Assembly (NCBI GenBank): GCA_002085445.1
Contig: NBMI01000032.1
Coordinates: 1 to 40,308 of the forward strand
DNA: 40,308 nucleotides
From: Candidatus Parabeggiatoa sp. nov. 2
GTDB taxonomy: Bacteria; Pseudomonadota; Gammaproteobacteria; Beggiatoales; Beggiatoaceae
Reading direction: 5' to 3'
In this document: positions 34,379 to 40,308 of the stretch, in pieces
How positions within the stretch are numbered: the stretch's first letter is position 1
How the letters are laid out: each line of letters begins with the position of its first letter
Position numbers and translations under genes: made by a program
The notes under the pieces: generated by a model
Told to the model about the DNA's origin: nothing
The model's database searches: none
Seen by the model: only the letters and a program-made list of their open reading frames with translations

Positions 34379-36109
34379 TTACTCTCCACTAAAAAACGCA
34401 TACTGTCCCACTTGACACTGATTAACGCGCAAATGGCTAATGATTTGCTCTGGCTCTGGAATCTCGGAGTGACTTTCAGCCAGTAAGGTATGCAAGCCGG
34501 TAGCCGGTTTGGCGCATAACACCGCGACTAAGTTATCGCCCCCAAACGGCGGTACAACTTTTAGCGGGGGCAAATTGTAAGGAAATTCTTGTACAATAGG
34601 CGAGTCTTTGTACCGAGACAACGGATACAAAAATTGCAACTTCCCATCTCCCGTCATATTAACTAAAGTTAGCGCGTTTAGGCCTTCGGAAGTGTCGCCG
34701 GGAGTAATGCTAAAATGCAGCACATTTCCTTTTTTATGTAATTTATCCCCCTCGCGCAAATCGATGCGAATCGGTTTGAGGCGCATATCAAACTGCGTTT
34801 CTAAAGCCCGTAATAAACGCTCTTTGTCCACGAGTCGCTGCCAACGGTTGGGCGCGTTGCTTGACAACGTGGCGATTTTGTCGCCGGTGTTGTTAAACAC
34901 CTCAGTCCCCCGGTTTGTCCCCACAAAGCGTAAATCAAAAGCTTGGCTTGAATTAACCAAACGGACATGCTTTAAGCTTGGCGTACTCGCATTTTCTACA
35001 ACAATGGCAATGTCAGAAATGTTAGGTTGTGTGGGCGGGGGTGCAAAGGTTGACCCAGACGGTAGTGTTACCACGACTTGCGTATCCGCACGCGGCAGCA
35101 ATTTGGGCTTTTGCAGATTATTCATTTTATCGCTGACTTTTTCTTGTAAAAAACGGTCAAGTTCGCCACGTTCCAAACGCCCGTTTTGGTTGCCATCAGC
35201 TTTACCGTCCAAGGCTTGAGCAAAATACCAACTTAAAGCACCGTGTTGTTTGCCCTCAAACCTCGCTTCGGCCACTTCTAAGCTGTCGCTATGAACGGCC
35301 GTAATGAGGGTGACATGCTCTAAGGGTTTAGCTTCATCACTTTGGGTTGGTAGCGTGGGCAAGGGTGGAGGCGCATCCACTGGAATATCCCACTGTCCCC
35401 CGGCACGAGAGCGCCCCACTTTTCGCGCCAGAGAACGTACCATGCCGCTGGAGTGACAGGAATCGGCCACAAACACAATATGGTAATCACTGGCCTGTTT
35501 AAACAGGCCATACAATTCTTCATCTTTGATGATACCTTGATTAGGTTGTTTAAAATCATGGAACATCAGGGTTTCATCTAAATTGTCCGCCTCATCTAAC
35601 GGAGCAGTGTCGGTTTGCTGTCCACCGTGTCCAGCAAAAGTCAATATCAGGGTATCCCCCGGCCGGGCTTGTTCCAGCATGTCTTCCCAAGCGCGAATGA
35701 AACCGGCACGAGTGGCCTCAGCATTCAATAATACCCGTTCATCAGGCAATTGCACTTTAGCGCGGCGCAAAGCGTTTCGCAATAAGTTCGCATCATTGAC
35801 AGCGCCTTGTAGATCGGTTAATACGCCATCTGCGTGTCGATATTGATCAATGCCTACGACTAAAGCGTGTTGTGCAGCGGTAGGTGGCACCACCGGGTTC
35901 TCGTTATCTGGCACCGGTGGTGGCGAAATTGGTGGTGGCGAAATAGGATATCCGGTGTCGGTTGTTCTGTCATTGTTGTCTGGCGGCGGTACATGGATGG
36001 GACGAGTACCACGCACCGGGGGATTATGATTGCAACCCTGGAGAATCAATCCAAAACCCAACAGCACATAAACGGCTCGCCGGCATAGAGTAAACAAATT
36101 GTTGTACAT
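34379..36109 (-). CDS. Caspase-like (peptidase C14) lipoprotein with EF-hand and DUF4384-like C-terminus
   Basis: The protein has a lipoprotein signal (LILQGC, lipid-carrying C26) and a proline-rich periplasmic linker (35-75). A caspase/metacaspase domain (about 80-300) follows, with catalytic H161 in FAGHGGQ and C218 in DSCHSSG. Next is a perfect 12-residue EF-hand loop (305-316, DGNQNGRLERGE), pointing to calcium control as in metacaspases. The C-terminal ~200 residues (LREGDKLHKKGNVLHFSI, MTGDGKLQFLYPL, VVPPFGGDNLVAVLCAKP) resemble the DUF4384 module often joined to caspase domains. Specificity is probably for Arg/Lys, inferred from the family. It is the first of three caspase-related genes in 6 kb. 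TAACTGA units lie just upstream of its start. Confidence 0.9.
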   Translation of the reverse strand: MYNNLFTLCRRAVYVLLGFGLILQGCNHNPPVRGTRPIHVPPPDNNDRTTDTGYPISPPPISPPPVPDNENPVVPPTAAQHALVVGIDQYRHADGVLTDLQGAVNDANLLRNALRRAKVQLPDERVLLNAEATRAGFIRAWEDMLEQARPGDTLILTFAGHGGQQTDTAPLDEADNLDETLMFHDFKQPNQGIIKDEELYGLFKQASDYHIVFVADSCHSSGMVRSLARKVGRSRAGGQWDIPVDAPPPLPTLPTQSDEAKPLEHVTLITAVHSDSLEVAEARFEGKQHGALSWYFAQALDGKADGNQNGRLERGELDRFLQEKVSDKMNNLQKPKLLPRADTQVVVTLPSGSTFAPPPTQPNISDIAIVVENASTPSLKHVRLVNSSQAFDLRFVGTNRGTEVFNNTGDKIATLSSNAPNRWQRLVDKERLLRALETQFDMRLKPIRIDLREGDKLHKKGNVLHFSITPGDTSEGLNALTLVNMTGDGKLQFLYPLSRYKDSPIVQEFPYNLPPLKVVPPFGGDNLVAVLCAKPATGLHTLLAESHSEIPEPEQIISHLRVNQCQVGQYAFFSGE

Positions 36110-36120
36110 AATGGCCTCAC

Positions 36121-36155
36121 TAAGTTATCAGTTATCGGTTATCAGTTATCCGTTA
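36121..36155. repeat. TAACTGA-type repeats upstream of the caspase lipoprotein gene
   Basis: On the minus strand GATAACTGATAACCGATAACTG reads toward the caspase start codon at 36109, with AGGCC between. Three or four units, one altered (TAACCGA). Split as TAACTGA and TAACCGA units of seven bases. Confidence 0.8.
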
Positions 36156-36199
36156 ATCACTAATTATAGTGTTTGCTGAATGCGTCAGTTTGAATAAGA

Positions 36200-36660
36200 A
36201 GGAGTGCAAACTTTAGTTTGCACGGCTTTTGCTAGATAAAGTTTGGACGTCGGTACCGTCCAAGCTGAAGCTTGGAGTCCGGTACCAAAACTGCCATTAA
36301 GTTAGGCAACAAAACACCTACAAAAAGTATTAATAATGAAGTGCGACAGAGGGCCATAACTTAATTTGAAAACGGTATTTTATGGCCCTCAAAATCTAGC
36401 GTCCAAAAACATGCCAAAAAATAGGTTAATAACAGGGCCCACGTATCACTGATTTGCCAAACTAAACTCCCGCGGCGGCTGCCAAAAGTTTGGACGACTC
36501 GTTGTTTGCGTGAGGCGATTACAAGCCTACTACAAACGGGCCTTTTCCTTAACTGAATGGCATTGCCGGTACCGTCCAAACTAAAGTTTGGACTCCTGCT
36601 AAAGTTTGGACGTCGGTATCGTCCAAACTAAAGCTTGGACTGAGTTGCCAAAATATATTT
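36200..36660. repeat. GTCCAAA palindromes around an inverted GGGCCATA element
   Basis: CAAACTTTAGTTTG (36208-36221) and several GTCCAA(A/G)CT...AGYTTGGAC units (36243-36275, 36567-36590, 36602-36638) surround GAGGGCCATAAC...TATGGCCCTC (36349-36390). That element is a copy of the dispersed GGGCCATA family in the opposite orientation, with its flank TAATAATGAAGTGCGACA. No gene is seen in 36110-36882. Confidence 0.8.
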
Positions 36661-36667
36661 TGACTTA

Positions 36668-36755
36668 TGATGCGAATTAAGGGTTGAATTGAATCATAAA
36701 AAATCAATGACTTATAAAAACGTCTTGATTGACAGTTATTTTATAAGTCTTTGTT
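36668..36755. repeat. ATGCGAATTAAGGGTTGAATT repeat (inverted copy)
   Basis: GCGAATTAAGGGTTGAATTG followed by AATCAATGACTTATAAAAACG is the reverse complement of 22797-22858 and 25798-25860; a partial copy lies at 25396-25430 and a diverged one at 2263-2330. Confidence 0.75.
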
Positions 36756-36882
36756 AATTCTTCATTTTTCATTTGATCGCGAGATATTCGCATTTATGGA
36801 TATTGGCAACGCAGGTTATCAGAATTACTTGATGGTTAGTAAAATATAATTATTGATTGATTTCAACATGAAAGGTATTAGT

Positions 36883-37344
36883 ATGAAACAGATACTTGTC
36901 TATTTGTTAGCCGCGTTACTCTTCAGCGGTTGTGTCGCTTCTACGCCCACAAAAACTCAAAGTGAGCTAGAAAATCTAAGTTTTATGGATACCTCGGTAT
37001 TTGATCAAAATCTTTCTGAGTCCATGTCGGCCGACACTGAAAATATCAATGTAGCCATAACGGGGCCGGTTTCGATTAACCAAATACCAAAGCGTTTGGG
37101 TAAATGGTTAAGCATGGTGGTTGATAAGCAGGGGCGTGTGAATGTTGAACCAAAAACGAATACCAAAGTACTTGGTGCTGTTTTGGGATTGTTGCCGACC
37201 GCTTATAGTTTTTTAAAGGAAGAATGGTCTTACGGTTCCGTTGTCAATTATAACGCAACTATTTTTTATGAGCCAGAAACCGGGTTGATTAAGAAAGTTG
37301 TGTTTACTAAAAGACGCGATGCCCAAGATTTTGCAACTGATTAG
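36883..37344 (+). CDS. Small lipoprotein, function unknown
   Basis: I choose ATG at 36883 (153 aa) because it gives a clean lipoprotein signal, MKQILVYLLAALLFSGC, with the lipid-carrying cysteine at 17. An in-frame ATG 30 bases upstream would add a charged leader. The mature part has a helical, acidic stretch, then ITGPVSINQIPKRLGKWLSMVVD and a late strand-rich region (NATIFYEPETGLIKKVVFTKR). No family is recognised. Its signal sequence is similar to that of the lipoprotein at 39671 (MKQFITYFLMTLLVSGC), which suggests a common origin or shared insertion site. It lies between two caspase genes on the opposite strand. A tandem palindrome array follows its stop. Confidence 0.75.
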   Translation: MKQILVYLLAALLFSGCVASTPTKTQSELENLSFMDTSVFDQNLSESMSADTENINVAITGPVSINQIPKRLGKWLSMVVDKQGRVNVEPKTNTKVLGAVLGLLPTAYSFLKEEWSYGSVVNYNATIFYEPETGLIKKVVFTKRRDAQDFATD

Positions 37345-37382
37345 TCACTGCTCTACATCGCTCACTATACTCAACAATTCGG

Positions 37383-37620
37383 ACTTGGAATCCAAAGCTT
37401 CAGCTTTGGGAATTGGAATCCAAAGCATCAGCTTTGGGAATTGGAATCCAAAGCCTCAGCTTTGGGAATTGGAATCCAAAGCCTCAGCTTTGGGAATTGG
37501 AATCCAAAGCCTCAGCTTTGGGACTTGGAATTGGAATCCAAAGCATCAGCTTTGGGAGTTGGAGAATTGGAGTCCAAACTTAAGTTTGGCAATTCGGAGT
37601 TGGAATCCAAAGCTTCAGTT
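37383..37620. repeat. 28-bp tandem palindrome array
   Basis: Units of the form TTGGAATCCAAAGC(T/A/C)TCAGCTTTGGGAA repeat with a 28-base period for five copies, then with 6-10 base insertions for three more. Each unit is itself a hairpin (CCAAAGC/GCTTTGG) of the GTCCAAA palindrome family. There are no unique spacers, so it is not a CRISPR array. Confidence 0.9.
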
Positions 37621-37697
37621 AATTAATAGTTAATTGTTAATTTTGGAGACTTGTGGTAAAGGTAAGTTTTGCAAAGGGGGATTAAGGGATATTTGAC

Positions 37698-38708
37698 TCA
37701 TTTCCGTTGATACGTGAGAATTCCATTCACCCAAAATCCGCTCATTTTAAAACCATCAGGGAAATAGTGAGTTCCACGTCCATGTCTCAGTCCATTACTA
37801 AAATCGCCTTTATAAAATTGACCATCCGAATATTTCATCTTTCCATAACCATGCGGAATGCCATTTTGGCATTGTCCCTGATATAAACTGTCACCAAATT
37901 TCAAGGTACACGAGCGGTTTTGCTCTCTGATTGGCGTTTTCCCTGCAAAGTAAAAATCCCTTGTTAAGGAGGAAAATTCCCAAGGTGTTTGCACACCATT
38001 GGTTTCCCGTTTGACAGCAAGGCGCACTTGTTTGAACATTTGTTCAATAGGCAAGCCCTGCTGATGAATATATTTTAGTAGGTATTTAGTATAAGGGCTA
38101 TTGCGTCCTCTACCATCGTTTGCAACTTCCCCGGGTGAAGTCGCGTAGGCAATCAATGAACCGTCAATATTGCCCATTCTTGCCAGTCCTTTCTGCATAC
38201 TCTTAAATCCACTTTTAAAAGGATTATTACGGCACGCATCAAGAATAATAATGTTGGTTGTGTTAGCGGCTCCCTCCATTTCAGCCAACACATAGCCGGC
38301 AGCGACAGATTTGTATTTGACATCAGAGACAGAGAGTCTAGTCACACTGGTAGGAATGAGGTAATTTTCCTCCTTATGCTGCGCCCCATGTCCAGAGTAA
38401 TAAAACAGCCCAACGGTGTCTTTACCCAGTTTTTGTGTAAAGGCAAGAATGGCTTCTTCCATCGTTTGCTGGCTCGCGTTTTCTTTGTGTATGACTTCAA
38501 ACCCTAAACTTTGCAAAGCTCGCGTCATATCTCTGGCATCGTTGATTGGACTTGTGAGCGGAGCAAACGAATAATCAGCATTGCCAATGACTAGGGCAAC
38601 CCGTTCTGAGGCTTGTGCCGGTTGAATTGAAAAAACCAGAACACCGCACAGTAGACTACATAAAAAAGTCAGCCTAGAATAATTAAGCAAGAAACGATGA
38701 CTACTCAT
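37698..38708 (-). CDS. Secreted caspase-like protease (peptidase C14) with MORN repeats
   Basis: I choose ATG at 38708 (336 aa): AAGGA lies 8 bases before it, and it gives a standard signal peptide ending AQA (about residue 33). The frame is open 42 bases further upstream. The caspase domain follows directly: VALVIGNADY, catalytic H107 in YSGHGAQ, C159 in ILDACRNNPF, SLIAYATSPGEVA, and TPWEFSSLTRDFYF. The C-terminal ~65 residues hold three MORN-like repeats (YQGQCQNGIPHGYGKMKY, YKGDFSNGLRHGRGTHYF, MSGFWVNG), usually protein- or lipid-binding. The product is probably periplasmic. Substrate is unknown. The gene shares its C14 subtype with the broken copy at 39797. Confidence 0.92.
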   Translation of the reverse strand: MSSHRFLLNYSRLTFLCSLLCGVLVFSIQPAQASERVALVIGNADYSFAPLTSPINDARDMTRALQSLGFEVIHKENASQQTMEEAILAFTQKLGKDTVGLFYYSGHGAQHKEENYLIPTSVTRLSVSDVKYKSVAAGYVLAEMEGAANTTNIIILDACRNNPFKSGFKSMQKGLARMGNIDGSLIAYATSPGEVANDGRGRNSPYTKYLLKYIHQQGLPIEQMFKQVRLAVKRETNGVQTPWEFSSLTRDFYFAGKTPIREQNRSCTLKFGDSLYQGQCQNGIPHGYGKMKYSDGQFYKGDFSNGLRHGRGTHYFPDGFKMSGFWVNGILTYQRK

Positions 38709-38769
38709 ACGTTTATCCTTGAGGTTAGATTTCAGAAAAATTCTGTACAAACTTTAGTTTGTACGCCCC

Positions 38770-39262
38770 AGTCAACCCCGAAGGGGTTGAATGTAAATAG
38801 CCTTTCAGGCAACCTGTTGTTTTTGTGGGTTTTGCGTCAACCCTGTAGGGGTTGAATATGAATAGCCACAGGTGAAACCTGTGGTAATGGTAAAGTCAAG
38901 CTTCAACCCCGAAGGGGTTGAATATGAATAGCCACCGGTGCAACCTGTGGTTTTTGTGGGTTTTGCGTCAACCCTGTAGGGGTTGAATATGAATAGCCAC
39001 CGGTGCAACCTGTGGTTTTTGTGAGTTTTGCGTCAACCCTGTAGGGGTTGAATATGAATAGCCACCGGTGCAACCTGTGGTAATGGTAAAGTCAAGCCTC
39101 AACCCCGAAGGGGTTGAATATGAATAGCCACAGGTGAAACCTGTGGTAATGGTAAAGTCAAGCCTCAACCCCAAAGGGGTTGAATATGAATAGCCTTTCG
39201 GGCAACCTGTGGTTTTTGTGGGTTTTGCGTCAACCCTGTAGGGGTTGAATATGAATAACCTG
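38770..39262. repeat. ~66-bp tandem array of paired hairpins with two alternating linkers
   Basis: There are eight units, each AACCCC(G/T)NAGGGGTTGAATATGAATAGCC followed by CACAGGTGNAACCTGTGG: two nested hairpins (AACCCC/GGGGTT and CCACAGGT/ACCTGTGG). The units are joined by one of two linkers, TTTTTGTGGGTTTTGCGT or AATGGTAAAGTCAAGCYT, used in mixed order. The same building blocks occur at 17160-17710. Minus-strand frames through the array give repeated YSYSTP peptides, but these look incidental. Confidence 0.9.
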
Positions 39263-39272
39263 TGGTAATTGT

Positions 39273-39671
39273 TCATTCTTTATTTTCCGGTACATCGTGC
39301 CAAATACCGTGATTATCACGACACGCTTTGGCTTCTTTCAATACCCGCCGTCCGTCAGGCGTATAAACTTCAGTTTTATACACGAGACAGGGTTGCTGAC
39401 TGGGAACCGGCATTTCCTCAAGCTTAGCCTCCTCTTTTGGTGGCACCTCCATACCAGTGAGTGGTGCCGGCGTAGAAGAAGAAAGAGAAGGCGGTTCTTC
39501 AATGACAGGTGTAGAAGAAGGCTTCTTATCAACAACACGCTTCTTATCAACAACACGTATATTCCCAGATTCTACTTGTACTTTCGTATTATTTAGACTA
39601 ACTGTTGTCGGAATAGTGTTACAACCACTGACGAGCAGTGTCATCAAAAAATAGGTAATGAATTGTTTCAT
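39273..39671 (-). CDS. Small lipoprotein with conserved-looking Cys-rich tail
   Basis: ATG at 39671 is chosen because AAAGGAG lies 9 bases upstream and it gives the lipoprotein signal MKQFITYFLMTLLVSGC (C17). The frame is open 72 bases further. The middle is low complexity: a direct duplication RVVDKKRVVDKK (two identical 18-base units) and a Pro/Ser/Glu-rich linker. The last ~45 residues (CLVYKTEVYTPDGRRVLKEAKACRDNHGIW) have the shape of the short C-terminal module of 17-kDa-antigen-like surface lipoproteins (CREY...ACRQPDGxW); that link is an inference. It lies between the tandem array and a broken caspase gene. Confidence 0.75.
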   Translation of the reverse strand: MKQFITYFLMTLLVSGCNTIPTTVSLNNTKVQVESGNIRVVDKKRVVDKKPSSTPVIEEPPSLSSSTPAPLTGMEVPPKEEAKLEEMPVPSQQPCLVYKTEVYTPDGRRVLKEAKACRDNHGIWHDVPENKE

Positions 39672-39796
39672 AATAAACGACTCCTTTCTCAGGCATCCCC
39701 TCAATGCCATACCGTACGGAAAATGCCCACATTTATCAAACATTTCTTCTTAACTTAATGGCATTGAGGCATCCCCTCTCAAGAGGGACTTCCTAA

Positions 39797-40117
39797 TCAA
39801 CACCCCCCAAAACAAAAATCTCCACTCAGAGAGGCATTGTACCAAGGCACTTGTTCGCCGCTGCTGGCTGTTTTAACTGTTTGGCGTACTCGTTTAAACA
39901 CCTCCTCTATTTTTAAGCCGGGCGTTTGTATCGCTTGAATGAGATATTGAGTGTATAAGCCATTGTTGCCACTCCCTAAACCATCGGAGGCCGTTTTATT
40001 AGGGCCGGTGGCATAAGCAATCAACATTCCATCGGCCTGTATCTGTGTCCGTGCCAAGCCGCGCCGCAGACTACGGCTAAAGTTTTCCGCCCTAAAGGGT
40101 TCATGCATAGTACCCAA
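39797..40117 (-). pseudogene. Broken caspase-like gene (C-terminal fragment)
   Basis: The 106-residue product matches the C-terminal third of a C14 caspase domain: RRGLARTQIQADGMLIAYATGPN, YTQYLIQAI, FKRVRQTVK, EQVPWYNASLSGDFCF. It parallels residues 160-260 of the protease encoded at 37698. Homology begins right after where the catalytic cysteine motif (DACRxNPF; here HEPF) should be. The half with both catalytic residues is absent, and the sequence upstream shows no continuation in any frame. The breakpoint is therefore within a few codons of the active-site cysteine. Translation from the ATG at 40117 is possible but would give no protease. Confidence 0.8.
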
Positions 40118-40175
40118 TTTATTAACAAATCTTCACAAACAATACCAATTCTTCGGCATGTGCTGGAAAAAATGA

Positions 40176-40204
40176 TTGACTTTTATTAAAAAAAAGTCTA
40201 TAAT
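40176..40204 (+). promoter_or_regulatory. Near-consensus sigma-70 promoter at the right end
   Basis: TTGACT (40176-40181), a 17-base spacer and a perfect TATAAT (40199-40204). Together with the promoter at 19601 it is one of only two plus-strand promoters of this quality I found, and both precede a folded leader. Confidence 0.8.
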
Positions 40205-40210
40205 TAAACA

Positions 40211-40285
40211 TTATAAAGCGGCAGGTATCTGGTTCAGTACTCAACTGAGGACTGGTAAAACCTGAGACTTACAATCTATCAATTT
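40211..40285 (+). ncRNA. Candidate structured RNA leader, related to the one at 19693
   Basis: GGTTCAG (40231-40237) with its partner halves CTGA and AACC encloses a CTCA loop, followed by GGTAAAACC and TGAGACT. The order (arm, hairpin with CTCA in the loop, GG-TAAA, arm, TGA-ACT) matches 19693-19735, with paired arm changes (GGT/ACC here, CCC/GGG there). The loop CTCA could pair with TGAG downstream as a pseudoknot. The gene it would serve lies beyond the window. Confidence 0.45.
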
Positions 40286-40308
40286 GCTTTTCCCCAAGCG
40301 AATTCAGA

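Noticed and set aside
37383..37620. CRISPR-like regular array
   Set aside because: The period is regular, but there are no unique spacers: the whole 28-base unit repeats and is itself a palindrome. No cas genes are near.
38770..39276. Minus-strand open frames of 67 and 102 codons with YSYSTP repeats
   Set aside because: They are translations of the 66-bp hairpin array, have no ribosome site, and the array's palindromes explain the sequence.

Overview
The window looks like a chromosomal segment of a large sulfur-oxidising gammaproteobacterium of the Beggiatoaceae type (Beggiatoa / Thiomargarita / Maribeggiatoa relatives). The housekeeping genes (mraY, murE, murF, ftsI, ftsL, rsmH, clpB, apaH) are proteobacterial. 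They sit among caspase-like proteases, a bacterial dynamin and a formylglycine-generating-enzyme (SUMF1)-like domain protein. The long intergenic spaces are full of short repeats, including tandem TAACTGA heptamers, which have been described as abundant in marine Beggiatoaceae. This placement is an inference from gene content and repeats, not from a phylogeny.

Layout. 1-2.2 kb: a hypothetical gene and an atypical CoaBC-like flavoprotein/ligase. 2.9-5.5 kb: clpB. 5.5-6.7 kb: duplicated spacer leading into a dynamin-like GTPase (6.7-8.8 kb). 9.2-24.5 kb: a division and cell-wall (dcw) cluster on the minus strand in the canonical order rsmH-ftsL-ftsI-murE-murF-mraY. It is split by repeat-rich spacers and by a 6.2-kb insertion between ftsI and murE. 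The insertion carries a nuclease-like-domain/ParA fusion with an overlapping ParB-like gene (plus strand), a VWA-domain gene, and a compact transcription unit: consensus promoter, folded leader, 47-codon ORF, terminator. 25.9-26.8 kb: a Nit-family amidase preceded directly by TAACTGA repeats. 27.7-30.5 kb: two paralogous coiled-coil membrane proteins, the second with a SUMF1-like domain. 31-32.8 kb: apaH and a methyltransferase. 33.0-33.8 kb: two tandem copies of a tRNA Pro-Arg-His transcription unit, with an anticodon change in Arg and a decayed Pro. 34.4-40.1 kb: a caspase and lipoprotein region (caspase lipoprotein with EF-hand, lipoprotein, secreted caspase with MORN repeats, lipoprotein, broken caspase). 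The window ends with a near-consensus promoter and the start of a second folded leader.

How it fits together. The dcw genes supply peptidoglycan precursors (MurE, MurF, MraY) and septal synthesis (FtsI, FtsL). The spacing implies that they are not one tight operon here. At least eight dispersed or tandem repeat families occupy the spacers. Many tandem repeats have a 7-bp period whatever their sequence, and several abut start or stop codons. The best candidates for something undescribed are (1) the nuclease-like-ParA / ParB-like operon, (2) the promoter-leader-microprotein-terminator unit at 19.6-19.9 kb, whose second leader domain resembles the leader at the right end of the window, and (3) the period-7 repeat system at gene boundaries.
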